This document shows, in pieces, positions 39,101-46,381 of a stretch of 64,000 nucleotides of DNA (its first letter is position 1; every line of letters begins with the position of its first letter). Under the pieces are notes generated by a model. The model had not been told where the DNA came from. It searched no databases and saw only the letters and a program-made list of their open reading frames with translations. A program made the position numbers and the translations under genes. Location of the stretch: contig NZ_CAMHSK010000016.1 of assembly GCF_946187725.1 (NCBI RefSeq), positions 1-64,000 on the forward strand. Reading direction: 5' to 3'. This stretch comes from an uncultured Treponema sp. (GTDB lineage: Bacteria > Spirochaetota > Spirochaetia > Treponematales > Treponemataceae).

Positions 39101-39401
39101 CCCACCAGGAATTTGCTTCCTGTCCGTAAGTCGCAGGCGTTCCATCCCAGCCGTCAGGGTCTTCCTGTCTCTCGGCAAAATAATTATCCCAGTCTTCATC
39201 GGTGAAATTTGCAAAATCAGGATATGAGCCAGAATCATCGTCGTCGTCATCATCTTCATAATCATCGTCATCATAAACCGACCAGTCGCCCCAATCATCA
39301 TTTGTCCAGCCGTCATCATCATCATCCGCATGGATGTAAAAAGGTGAAAAAACAAACATAATTGCCAAAAGCAGGGCCAAAAAACTTTTTTTCATATTCA
39401 T
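33156..39401 (-). CDS. RHS/YD-repeat protein with C39-like cysteine-protease-like tip
   Basis: A Sec signal peptide (KKSFLALLLAIMFVF...HA) is followed by a strongly acidic segment with runs of Asp to about residue 60. An N-terminal helical region leads into an RHS/DUF6531-type start (ASGDFIIDDSDIRVRGKQTSFEITRHY-like). Residues about 500-1750 are YD repeats (for example FEYDSQNRIASFTDALARKT), and the RHS core ends with RFSSVDPARDG...NPVTFYDRDG near residue 1824. The last 257 residues form a separate tip: YGCLVTALAEAL (C1876) and GNLHFVGIG (H2017) match the Cys and His order of C39-type peptidases. Its gene is the last of the operon, its Shine-Dalgarno site (AAGGGAG) follows the previous stop. 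It is the likely secreted cargo. Toxin or adhesin roles are inferred. Confidence 0.8.
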   Translation of the reverse strand: MNMKKSFLALLLAIMFVFSPFYIHADDDDDGWTNDDWGDWSVYDDDDYEDDDDDDDSGSYPDFANFTDEDWDNYFAERQEDPDGWDGTPATYGQEANSWWDDIDWGDENTVDWETHTLVSDVDGNLVVISVDDVYDDDGNFIYTYDGVYSDDPDFKADVENRIAEFFEDMVNKTASESLSELLSRYVEALKELDEAKIAGDNVTKIEELESILASLREELDEICAKTGYQWSVSEKSNFGVITNREGKTVYHAGDPVIFASGDFIIDDSDIRVRGKQTSFEITRHYSSLEASRDEVKGGIFGSGWASNLETRIIGAYSSDFIDSLPAWENYMEELKSHESKMSEYLDEDSETSDLYASMQEILAAAESEYSLVKDYVERSQTQRNLNRAVDYGYAAKLAQRAGLGIVFYCQDNGGLLVFEKQEDGSYSLNPAFKNAHVSLSVFDNLYCISYLLTCEKRFYSMEGLPLYFTFKNGGRVDFSYDAQSRLDSISLDGTKSLAFEWNGTNLLSVKDCLTSRRVAYAYEDGFLSSVCDWEGDTKRFSYSGGMLASQIKADNSCVCFEYEEIDGKKRTVRTRNEEGFYESFYYNIPEKTTVYSDHDGVTSVFVYDERGRTVREERADSYFAYYEYDADGNLLSKTDNSGKTEFLYDSACNLCQKIYPDTSREIWSYNDSSLSSYTDRDGIVQNYLYDADGLMTDLFRGSELLFHFDYNEDGLLVSQRDCCGNELRFTYDSRSNITKRALFAPGAFLASKTEKFEYDSQNRIASFTDALARKTTYSYSPHKIMSSRSDGLDIIEEYSNRKLLLSRTESDRITGETRTYSYEYDGNKNCVAVFISGIDSMGKKVEKSRINSFEYTQAGRAKRVVFHDFLSSNQNFASEFEYGNGGKLSSERTGLYDEINGCFSGSVALTEYSGFYGEKGWISSIKRSDGSVFEQSFDLNGRCIFERVNGKTVMENLYSPAGRLIEKSSGFGGFYEYDYDSVSGLCSYKGEKQGLFSDAAEKKSYFPDGRLKSVMYGSGRKTEYFYDEFKNPVKITSVSGSKIRSYDRAGRILSEKILDLSGKLVSEDEWLYSERKILHIRGGKYKEAFIVNAFNEVISYIDGNGNEKKFFRDVLGRVICEKDAYGSELRKKWNAKNLVSKIEFPDGSFLSYSYDENSNCCECYDGEGLLWQKSYDSDGKVKSCAERPFFVLEQYEYDERGSLVSVSRNGVLLKKAVYDDKKKTCVLTDALGNSNYYEHDSFSRLLRHKNSLSSVQEFSYGSDGLLKAESDFKGNSRKISYGKDLLSCRIDFSDGESFSYLYDASSNLTRASSNDLELCFSYDGAGFLCAQCNSDGKDKLSFDYDEAGNLVKIRSEQRTISYAWGKNRELLEVSDCVFESGSKVTCSVRFAYDKCGREILRVYDSGESIKSLYDKNGRLILKTGYSSDLQPVFVDGAVYDERGAKIFSLNSDLSVTAYSYDTFGRLSLVSYPYSDSLAKKMKYECADAGLHYLSGNEKISELSFSADEYEKLRFLCSQIGLGNYQVKPYQCVLFESFDYDLNNNLKSKTNPYNTIRYSYDSENRLVSWGNGASASYDKNGNMIEKKSCFTQASYEYSPFNRLKKISSHSFLDDSDCVHLYDYDALFRRSDTSSSESGSYRNMYIALSPKIFSSSRRALFSDELASSKNTRSGLSKSNANHSGRYVFIDDMIEEDGFYEVKKSSDEPFATHPLYDERGMLLSYISSGSSRGEFNSVLMTDEAGSVRSELSFSSLLNQYEYDVFGTPLADFGHFAFAGKSFDKEAGIYDFGYRDYEPELARFSSVDPARDGVNWYAYCQGNPVTFYDRDGLYSLPMNPQEMQDMGDALLGDSKYDFKYSNSGLVLSDKTEYAASYGCLVTALAEALTALTGTCVTNDYVNSLKDCFNGGNVSWKGVDDAFGLSRENVFTAKADVTEAKNFVNGMLTIAHDSAYSPGGKFGELFHCAPKADDARKSLTAMEDLSNITHVLSAIEKSSGASAVIAQVCYDRSGKTGGNLHFVGIGTQIHEINGKQVVSVTATSMYDKAENFGGVRRESGWILHEGKVYIPLTLINRIDTLSKAR

Positions 39402-39411
39402 ACATCTCCCT

Positions 39412-40929
39412 TTAGTTGAAATTCGTGTAGAACAGCCTGTTCAAAAGGCTGACATTTTCATCTCTGAGCGGCACATAGCCTGTACAATCACGGACAAAGC
39501 GGCTCAGCAAAGGCTCCCTCGCGCCATTTACATACATGGCAGGATGAGAAGATTGAATCACGGAAGAATTACGGTAAACACAGAAGAACAGCCCCAACGA
39601 GCAGGTTTTCCCTGAAGCAGACCAGGAGCGGAAAACTGCGTCGTCAAGCGCAAGAATCAGCGAATCAGTGCCTTTTGACGAAGGTGCCAGCAAAGAAAGG
39701 CAGGACTTTACATCAACATAAAAATCAGTGGGAAAAGAAGCCGAACAGTAAGAAACGGCCTTTTCCGTGAAGATTTTCATTATTCTGTCGCGCTCAGCCT
39801 TATCATTTATTGAGGAAGCCAGCTGAAATGAATAATCCGAGAATTGAGTCACGAATGAAGGAATTTTGCTCAAATCAACGCATGAAAACGATGCATAGGC
39901 ATAGTTTCCATAGGATTTTTCATATTGAGCGAAAATTGAATCGATCATGGACTCGCAGGATTTTTCACCAGCGGCAAAACGGGTCAAAAATTCCGTGTAG
40001 TTCCAGCCGCTTTCGGGAACAAGTGCGGGAGTTCCTGCCATGTAACAGGCACAGTCCGTAAGTTCGTATGCGCTTTCAAGGCACATTCCAAAGCAGGTAT
40101 CAAAGCCTATGAGAGCGAGCTTCTCTCCATCCATTCCCTCAAAAACAGCCTTCCCCAGCTGAGAGATTGTCATGTAGGAGTCAGAAGCATTGTCAAATGC
40201 AACGGCACGGAAATTCCTGTTTTCAAAAGAATCTTCCCCGCAAACAAGTTCTGTTTCACTAGCCGCTTCCCGCCAGCCGCTTCCATGCCCCCAGAGAATC
40301 AGCGCATAATTGTCAGCAGGATAGGTTTTCCGTGCAAATTCACAGAAAGCACTCAGAGTCGAAGGATTCGCCATATCAAGTTCTGTCTGCGAACCGGATT
40401 TAAGGCAAAGCTCATCACAATCAAGCTCTTCGCTGACTATGAGCGTCTTATTCTGCTGCTCGTCACGGCAAATTCTGTAAAGACGGGTGTCCGTCCAGTC
40501 ATCGTTAGTCGCGTCATATTTTTCTGCCCTGTCAAGAAGCGCAAGGACGGTAACGCTCTCGTCAAAATCCGCATTTTCCATCTCGTTAAAATCAGTGATT
40601 GCATCGGACTCAAGATTGTTGTCAGCCGCCATGTAAACAAGAATCGTCCATTCACGGTGAATTTCAATCACTGGCGGAGGTGGCGGAGGTGGCGGAGGCT
40701 CTTCCTCAATTTCTTCCTCGAACACTTCGTAGTCGGTAAAATCAGCGTCATCAACGATGTAGTCTTTCTCATCCTCCTTCACGCTTACCAAAGTCTCCAC
40801 CGTTTCAGTATCAGTTTTTTCAGGTCTGGAATCGGGCTTTACAAGAGAATCCTGAGTTGAAAAATCCGTTCCGCAGGCAAAAAGAAGCAAAGCTAGTGGA
40901 AAAAGAAGCAAAAGCCTTAAAATTTTCAT
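39412..40929 (-). CDS. Clostripain-family (C11) cysteine protease lipoprotein
   Basis: The lipoprotein signal ends in the lipobox LLFAC. A Glu/Asp-rich linker and nine consecutive prolines precede the peptidase domain, which starts at REWTILVYMAADNNLE. The catalytic histidine lies in LWGHGSGW (H215) and the cysteine in GFDTCFGM (C279), with the usual AGTPALVPESGW segment. The ATG at 40929 overlaps the previous stop as ATGA and has AGGGAGG at seven bases; a second ATG two codons earlier is too close to that site. C11 enzymes cut after Arg or Lys. Between a secretion system and an RHS gene, it may trim the cargo at the membrane. That link is inferred. Confidence 0.85.
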   Translation of the reverse strand: MKILRLLLLFPLALLLFACGTDFSTQDSLVKPDSRPEKTDTETVETLVSVKEDEKDYIVDDADFTDYEVFEEEIEEEPPPPPPPPPVIEIHREWTILVYMAADNNLESDAITDFNEMENADFDESVTVLALLDRAEKYDATNDDWTDTRLYRICRDEQQNKTLIVSEELDCDELCLKSGSQTELDMANPSTLSAFCEFARKTYPADNYALILWGHGSGWREAASETELVCGEDSFENRNFRAVAFDNASDSYMTISQLGKAVFEGMDGEKLALIGFDTCFGMCLESAYELTDCACYMAGTPALVPESGWNYTEFLTRFAAGEKSCESMIDSIFAQYEKSYGNYAYASFSCVDLSKIPSFVTQFSDYSFQLASSINDKAERDRIMKIFTEKAVSYCSASFPTDFYVDVKSCLSLLAPSSKGTDSLILALDDAVFRSWSASGKTCSLGLFFCVYRNSSVIQSSHPAMYVNGAREPLLSRFVRDCTGYVPLRDENVSLLNRLFYTNFN

Positions 40930-41393
40930 TCGCATGCCTCCCTGACACAGTACATTCCGTACGGATCTTTCCAGCAGCTTTTATCGCTATAGTTGATTTC
41001 ACAGACAAAAATGTAATCGAGCTGATACGGCTCTGTCGGAACTACAGTCAGATAGGAATCTAAATCGATTATAAAGTCCACCACAGCCCCGGAACGAACC
41101 TTCCAGTCACATCTTGAAACGATACAGTTCGAGCCGATGAAAGGATTGTTTCCATCCGAATCATACAGCATGAAACAAAGCGTAAAATTCTCTATATCCT
41201 TTTTGCTCTCATTAAAGAATGAAAAGTGCATTCCTGCGAATTTGTGATTTTTCTCGCACTCGCCCAGTTCCACCCTCGGATTTGAGATTATGTACGGACA
41301 CGCGAAAGTATCCATTGACTCACACCCGGAAAAGGTAAAGCTAAAAATTGATAAAAACACGGCACCAAAGAATAATTCCCATTTCTTTTTCAT
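40926..41393 (-). CDS. Small lipoprotein of unknown function in the secretion operon
   Basis: The lipobox FSGC follows a signal segment (KKKWELFFGAVFLSIFSFTF). The mature part of about 135 residues is predicted beta-rich, with several cysteines (for example SCWKDPYGMYCVREACE at the end) that may form disulfides. I do not recognise the family. The ATG at 41393 is preceded by GGAGGTCTTT; the frame is open ten codons earlier. It overlaps the C11 protease gene by four bases. Confidence 0.75.
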   Translation of the reverse strand: MKKKWELFFGAVFLSIFSFTFSGCESMDTFACPYIISNPRVELGECEKNHKFAGMHFSFFNESKKDIENFTLCFMLYDSDGNNPFIGSNCIVSRCDWKVRSGAVVDFIIDLDSYLTVVPTEPYQLDYIFVCEINYSDKSCWKDPYGMYCVREACE

Positions 41394-41406
41394 AAAGACC
41401 TCCGCT

Positions 41407-41916
41407 CTACTGGATTTTATCAAGGCACTTTTTCAGTGCTTCTTTTCTTTTTTCTGTTGGTGAAGCGCAGTATGCGACAAGACTTTTATAAGAACGATAG
41501 AAAGGATTTCGCTCGTTATAAGGCTTGTACTTTGACAGCAAATTCTTCGCTCCCTCAAAATTCTCTTCTTCAAGCAGAATTTCCATTTCTGACACAAGAT
41601 TCTCCAGGGAATCCACCTGAATGCAGACGATTGATTTTCTGTCAGTGAAGCTAAACCTCAAGTCCGCGCTCTCCCAGCCGTTTCCGCCGCCCGTTATGTG
41701 ATAATTTCCGGCAGAAACAGAATTGAACGAAAACATTCCGTTAATGTCAGTCACGGCATCAAGGCCAAGCCCCGCAGAAATGTGATAATTCGGTATTCCT
41801 TTTCCGCTCAAATCACAGACTTTTCCGGCAAGCACAGCCCTTCCCTCAAATTTCGTGCTTGCACATGACACGAAGGAAAAAGCACAAAGACAAAGTAAAA
41901 TTCTAACGATTCTCAT
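41407..41916 (-). CDS. Lipoprotein with carboxypeptidase-regulatory-like domain
   Basis: The lipobox FVSC ends a signal peptide of 18 residues. Residues about 25-95 look like a transthyretin-like CarboxypepD_reg beta-sandwich (LAGKVCDLSGKGIPNYHISAG, DINGMFSFNSVSAGNYHI). A helical C-terminal part resembles a short TPR-like pair. Such domains often bind outer-membrane or secreted partners. The gene overlaps the end of the upstream one by 14 bases, and GGAGCG lies before the ATG. A pilotin-like role for the secretin would fit the context but is only a guess. Confidence 0.7.
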   Translation of the reverse strand: MRIVRILLCLCAFSFVSCASTKFEGRAVLAGKVCDLSGKGIPNYHISAGLGLDAVTDINGMFSFNSVSAGNYHITGGGNGWESADLRFSFTDRKSIVCIQVDSLENLVSEMEILLEEENFEGAKNLLSKYKPYNERNPFYRSYKSLVAYCASPTEKRKEALKKCLDKIQ

Positions 41917-43168
41917 TCACGCGCTCCTGTTTCAAAAAGGCCATTCTGCCTTCCGAATTTCTGTAGCAGACGAAAATGCTTCCGTCATTTTTTTTGATTT
42001 CTCCGACCTTGCTTTTTGCGGCAAAGTTTTTAAGGGAATCCCTTTTATCTGAAATTAGTCCGGCTTTTTTCGGAACGATTTTAAGTTCCGGCCCGAAAAG
42101 ATAGGCATAGCGGGAAGCCAGAAGGAGCGGACTGAAATCTTCTTTTTTACCATACTTGTCGAATGAGATTCTTACGCTGCCACGGTTTCCGTTTTCCGTC
42201 ATAGAAAGCGATCTCACTGTCCACAATGAGTTTTCCGCCTCCAATCCGCATATTTTCAAGCAGGAATAAAGAATTGAGAAATCCGAAAAGAAAGAAAAAT
42301 CCACACAGTCTTCCCCGTTCCGCTCGCTTTCAATCACTGCCCCAAGTTCACGAAGCTGCGAACGGATTGAAGCGATTGTTTTAGCATCATTTTCATGAGA
42401 AGCAATTTTTGAATCTGAATCAGGCTCATCGGATGCAAGCGAGCTTTTACCAGGAAGCACGTTCTGAAACGGCAGAATCACCTCAAAATGAGGCTCATTG
42501 TTCTTGAACGAAACGACGCAATACTGAGCATTGGTCACTTCCTCACAGTTGCAGCCATGAATCGAAAAAGTAGAAAGGCCACTGCTTTTCTTTCCGTCAA
42601 CAGAATCTTTTCGCGAATAAGAAAATGCCGAAATTTTTCCGCCATGCGAGCTGATTGAAGCAAACACTTTCGGAAGAAGGCTTTCGGGGCTTTCAAGCGT
42701 AAACTTCTCTCCCGAAGAAGCTCCGTTTTCTTCAGCAAGGTAATCAGCCGGAGAAATTGTGTTTTCAGCGACTGCACTTCCAGTACACAGTTTTTCGCCA
42801 GAAATCAGAGATTTTGCAATCCTGAACGAAAGGATTCCAGTCAGCATAATCATAATAAGGCTCACAGCCCGGATAATCCTTGTACGCTGGCTGAATACGC
42901 TCCTTTTTGTGTTGTCTTCTATATATAAGTTTCCGCCCGCATTTTTGTATTGTGCAAGGCTGGATTTTTCCATCACGACGATTTCTGCCATCAGATTTTT
43001 CTTTTCGACGCAGTATTTTGCATCGTAACAGCAGCTCCCTGAAAAACGGGGATGCCTTTTTTCAAGCTCGCCGATTATAAATTTTCTGTGCTGTGAAAAA
43101 ATTGACTTCCACGGCAAAAGAATTCTGTAAAATTCATAGTCTGATGAACGAATAATTGTTTTTTTCAT
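41903..43168 (-). CDS. Bitopic inner-membrane protein in the GspL/GspM position
   Basis: Residues 1-95 look cytoplasmic, a single membrane segment lies at about 97-118 (IIRAVSLIMIMLTGILSFRIA), and about 300 residues follow that should be periplasmic. The topology and place, directly after the pseudopilins, match an assembly-platform component such as GspL or PilN/PilO, but I see no sequence signature that proves it. The ATG follows AGGAGATAAAA, which overlaps the stop of the upstream gene. It is 421 residues long. Confidence 0.6.
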   Translation of the reverse strand: MKKTIIRSSDYEFYRILLPWKSIFSQHRKFIIGELEKRHPRFSGSCCYDAKYCVEKKNLMAEIVVMEKSSLAQYKNAGGNLYIEDNTKRSVFSQRTRIIRAVSLIMIMLTGILSFRIAKSLISGEKLCTGSAVAENTISPADYLAEENGASSGEKFTLESPESLLPKVFASISSHGGKISAFSYSRKDSVDGKKSSGLSTFSIHGCNCEEVTNAQYCVVSFKNNEPHFEVILPFQNVLPGKSSLASDEPDSDSKIASHENDAKTIASIRSQLRELGAVIESERNGEDCVDFSFFSDFSILYSCLKICGLEAENSLWTVRSLSMTENGNRGSVRISFDKYGKKEDFSPLLLASRYAYLFGPELKIVPKKAGLISDKRDSLKNFAAKSKVGEIKKNDGSIFVCYRNSEGRMAFLKQERVNENR

Positions 43169-43177
43169 TTTTATCTC

Positions 43178-43540
43178 CTATTTTTCCGTCACGGCCAGAA
43201 CGAAATTGCTGCGCGTTCCAAGCCGCCACTCACATTTCATAAGTTTTTTTCTATCCTTCACGCCAACGGTTTCGACTTTGATTGAATCAAGTTCAAACAG
43301 AAGGTTGCAGTTTCTCAAAAAAGAATCCATCTCAGCCTCTTTCCCGCCATTCTTCTCACAAATCTTTATGAATGAAGAAGAAATCGACTTGTCGGTACAG
43401 AAGATAGCGTTCTTTTCAGAAAATCTTTTCCGGCTTTCCATGACAGCTTTCATATTTGAAGAAATGGTCATCGAAAACAGCGGAAGAAGGATTATCATCA
43501 CAAGCACTTCAATCAGTTTCAAAAGTTTTAAGCTCCTCAT
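43178..43540 (-). CDS. Pseudopilin-like protein with non-canonical cleavage site
   Basis: The N-terminal MRSLKLLKLIEVLVMIILLP has the LIEVLV core and glutamate +5 of type IV pilin-like proteins. The residue at -1 is Leu rather than Gly, so prepilin peptidase may not process it. It has about 120 residues and no calcium-site motif, as expected for a minor pseudopilin (GspH/I/J type). I start at the ATG at 43540; a GTG 36 bases earlier would add a longer leader. Its first 32 bases overlap the preceding gene in another frame. Confidence 0.6.
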   Translation of the reverse strand: MRSLKLLKLIEVLVMIILLPLFSMTISSNMKAVMESRKRFSEKNAIFCTDKSISSSFIKICEKNGGKEAEMDSFLRNCNLLFELDSIKVETVGVKDRKKLMKCEWRLGTRSNFVLAVTEK

Positions 43541-43769
43541 CTGTTTCAGGATAATTTTTCCATTCTGCAAGAACACGCTCGTTTCTTTCCTTCATTGATG
43601 AATAGAAAACCGTGCTTTGTATTTCGAGATTTTCAAGTTTCATGCGGCTCAGTGCCACAAGCGTCATAAAGAAAAATGAAACTATGCAAAGCACGCCCAT
43701 TCCAACAAAAAGTGCATAACCTGCATCTTTTGCAATTTTTTTATTCCCACGAAACAATGTCTTTGTCAT
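43509..43769 (-). CDS. Small GspK-like pseudopilin N-terminal protein
   Basis: The 86-residue product has a basic leader ending in KDAG followed by YALFVGMGVLCIVSFFFM. This gives a glycine at -1 and no glutamate at +5, as in the tip pseudopilin GspK. Classical GspK has about 300 residues, so only the membrane helix and a short stalk are present. The start at 43769 has GGAGGAG before it and overlaps gspG by 29 bases. Confidence 0.55.
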   Translation of the reverse strand: MTKTLFRGNKKIAKDAGYALFVGMGVLCIVSFFFMTLVALSRMKLENLEIQSTVFYSSMKERNERVLAEWKNYPETDEELKTFETD

Positions 43770-44229
43770 TTCCATCTCCTCCTTCTTTTTTGTCTGCTCC
43801 ATAAGATATGATTCCAAATGGCAGTCCTTTTGGCAGTTTTGAAGCATGTGCTGGACTGTCAGGAACTACATACAGGAAAGGATTTCCCCATGAATCTGAA
43901 AGAACCTTTCTGTCTGTATACGGACCTGCCCAGTTTTCAGCCAGCGGATACAGAACTGGCTCTTCCCACAAAGCAAGCAGTCCCTGTTCCTCAGTCGGGA
44001 AACGGGCACAGTCAGCAAAATAGTTCTGCAATGAAAGCCTGAGCTGCTCAATCTGATTTTTCGTTGCAGACACGCGGGCTTTCTGAATCAACTTGTGAGC
44101 GCAAAGCCCCACTTGTGAAGTCAGGATTGCCGTTACCGCAAGAACTGCAAGCGTTTCAACAAAAGTAAAACCAGAATCACGCTTGTTTTTCAGATGTGCG
44201 TAATTCTTCCTAGTGATGATTTTTTTCAT
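43741..44229 (-). CDS. gspG: Type II secretion major pseudopilin
   Basis: The cleavage site G/FTFVETLAVL with glutamate +5 is canonical. The C-terminal half has the GspG signature GPYTDRKVLSDSWGNPFLY and the late SYGADKKEGGDGNDKDIVSW, which forms the calcium site in the family. It is 162 residues long from the ATG at 44229, where TGATG joins it to gspF and GGAGGT precedes it; a TTG codon just upstream is ignored. It should polymerise into the short pseudopilus that pushes cargo through the secretin. Confidence 0.92.
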   Translation of the reverse strand: MKKIITRKNYAHLKNKRDSGFTFVETLAVLAVTAILTSQVGLCAHKLIQKARVSATKNQIEQLRLSLQNYFADCARFPTEEQGLLALWEEPVLYPLAENWAGPYTDRKVLSDSWGNPFLYVVPDSPAHASKLPKGLPFGIISYGADKKEGGDGNDKDIVSWE

Positions 44230-45209
44230 CAAATACCTCCGATATTTGTTATGTATGGCAAAAAAGCCGTTTTTAGAATTAAAGTCACATATATCCCTGA
44301 AAGAATAAGAAGAATGGGCTGCACGGACGAAAGAATCATTTTTTCACGGCGCATTTTTCTTGAAGCAAGATAATCCGCCGTCTTTCCGAAGCCTTTTTTT
44401 TCTCCGGTTTCCTCGCACAGCGCAAGATTTACCGAAAGCAGACGACCTTCTTTCTTGAATCCCGCATCTTCAAAACAGGAGGAAAAGCAGTCCGCCACCG
44501 CTTCCCCATCCAAAAGTCTTTTCTTGACACCAACGAGTGCCTTTGACAGCTTCTTTTTTCCGCCGGTAAACGCAAGTGCACAGGAAACGGCCGCAAGAGT
44601 CGGAACAGAATTGGCAAGCAGAAAATCCATCGTTCTGAGAATATTTACGCAAGGTTCTGGAGCGAGATTTTTTTTCACAAAAATCAAAAGCATGACAAAA
44701 GCAGTTCCAAGCAAAAAATCGGACCTAAGCATTGATGCAATGGCTTCATCTCGCTCAATAATCTCATTCGGGAAAATCGAGGAAAATGAGGGCAAAACGA
44801 AAACTACTGATATAAATCCTGCAAAAGCCGTCAGAAGAAATACAAAACCGGGATAAAGCAATGCACCCAAAACTTTCTCACGGCACTCTTTTCCATGCAG
44901 AAGCAGCCCTTTCAAATAAAAAAGCACGGCGCCAAGATTTCCACAATTTTCTGCAACAGTAATGAAATCCAGATACCATGAAGGAACTTTCAAGTCCGGA
45001 CTTGTCTCAAGGGCAAACGAAAACTTCACTCCAAGCAAAAGAGAGTCATGAAGAAAAACTGCGATTTTAGAAACTTTTTCATCCTCAAAGTCAATTTTCC
45101 CAAGAATTTCAAGCGAATTCTGCAATGAGAGTCCGCTGGAAATCAGTTCCGAAAGATGACTCGTTAAATCAAGAAGTCTCTGACTCTTAGAAAAAATAAA
45201 TCTTCTCAT
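44229..45209 (-). CDS. gspF: Type II secretion inner-membrane platform protein
   Basis: The protein has two GspF-type helical domains and three membrane segments (about residues 118-140, 165-182 and 300-320). Recognisable stretches are LSELISSGLSLQNSLEIL and LLYPGFVFLLTAF, with YVTLILKTAFLPY at the end. At 326 residues it is shorter than the usual 400. The gene overlaps gspE by four bases (ATGA). Confidence 0.88.
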   Translation of the reverse strand: MRRFIFSKSQRLLDLTSHLSELISSGLSLQNSLEILGKIDFEDEKVSKIAVFLHDSLLLGVKFSFALETSPDLKVPSWYLDFITVAENCGNLGAVLFYLKGLLLHGKECREKVLGALLYPGFVFLLTAFAGFISVVFVLPSFSSIFPNEIIERDEAIASMLRSDFLLGTAFVMLLIFVKKNLAPEPCVNILRTMDFLLANSVPTLAAVSCALAFTGGKKKLSKALVGVKKRLLDGEAVADCFSSCFEDAGFKKEGRLLSVNLALCEETGEKKGFGKTADYLASRKMRREKMILSSVQPILLILSGIYVTLILKTAFLPYITNIGGI

Positions 45210-46381
45210 TCATTCCCCCTTTGCTCCGGAAGCACAATCTGCGCTTCAAGATGAACTCCATTTTCATCAGGCATCAGCCTTTGAAAAATCATTGCCTTTA
45301 GTACTGTCGAAAATTCAGAAAAATCCACTCCAAGTTCTTTCATGCGAACCTCTGTTTCCTGAATGCCACCAGTGTGTACAGTCGCAAAAACAAGATGCCC
45401 TGTGAGCGAAGCCTGAAGTACCGTTCTGGCAGCCAGCGCATCACGAATCTCGCCGACGAAAATTACATCCGGATCCTGTCTGAACACAAACCTAAGTGCA
45501 TCTGAAAAAGACATTCCGTTCTGCTCGTCCACATGAATCTGCGTCATTCCATCGAGCAGGTATTCAGGCGGATCTTCAATCGTGATGATTTTCTTTTTGC
45601 CGCAAGACAATTCATTTAATCTTGTCAGAAGAGAGGCCGCTGTCGTCGATTTTCCGCTGCCAGTTGCTCCGCAAATCAGCACAAGCCCCTGCTCATTTTC
45701 AAGCACTTTTTCTAGCAGAGCACAGTGTGATTCAGAAAATCCGAGTTCAGAAAGCGAAAGCGGTACACGGGAAACATTCAAAAGACGAAGAACCACGCTC
45801 TCACCAGCCCCGTTTCCAGAAACAGACGGAACACAGGAAACCCGTACGAAAACCTCATCTTTTCCGCGAAAGATAAACTGACCGTCCTGCGCCCTACGGC
45901 TTTCAAGCACATTCAGGTTGGAAAGGATTTTTATCCTGCGGACAAGCTCACGGCTTTTTTCAGGCGAAAGCGGGCAAATTTCCTCTAACCTTCCTGCGAC
46001 TCTGAACCTTACGCACTTTTCTTCTATATGAATGTCACTCGCTTCTTTTTTTCCGGCCTCAGAAAGCAATGTGTCCAAAAGCATTCCCGCTTCACTCGCA
46101 TCATTTTTCCGCTCATTCACACGGCAGCTTTCCGCATAGCGAAGGGAAATTTCATGCCTCAGTTTTTCGTCATCGATAGGCACGAAACGGCAGCTTGAAG
46201 CCACATCAAAGCGTTTTCCTTTCATTTCAAAATAGTTCTGAACCGACTTCGAAAGCTTTCTTTTCAATTCCTCGTTCGCAAAATCACGAATCCCGATTTT
46301 TACAAATTTCTCCATGCTCTCAAGCACGACGGCATCATTAAAAAGACTGAATGAAACGGAAAGATCGAATTTATCACTCAT
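45206..46381 (-). CDS. gspE: Type II secretion ATPase, short form
   Basis: This hexameric ATPase drives pseudopilus assembly. Walker A GATGSGKST lies at about residue 238, the aspartate box at TIEDPPEYLL and Walker B at DVIFVGEIRD, followed by the histidine box TGHLVFATVHTG. The protein is 391 residues and ends soon after the ATPase core. The four-cysteine zinc module of classical GspE is absent. The start chosen is the ATG at 46381 (GGGAGCAAAGG before it); it overlaps gspD by eight bases. Confidence 0.92.
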   Translation of the reverse strand: MSDKFDLSVSFSLFNDAVVLESMEKFVKIGIRDFANEELKRKLSKSVQNYFEMKGKRFDVASSCRFVPIDDEKLRHEISLRYAESCRVNERKNDASEAGMLLDTLLSEAGKKEASDIHIEEKCVRFRVAGRLEEICPLSPEKSRELVRRIKILSNLNVLESRRAQDGQFIFRGKDEVFVRVSCVPSVSGNGAGESVVLRLLNVSRVPLSLSELGFSESHCALLEKVLENEQGLVLICGATGSGKSTTAASLLTRLNELSCGKKKIITIEDPPEYLLDGMTQIHVDEQNGMSFSDALRFVFRQDPDVIFVGEIRDALAARTVLQASLTGHLVFATVHTGGIQETEVRMKELGVDFSEFSTVLKAMIFQRLMPDENGVHLEAQIVLPEQRGNE

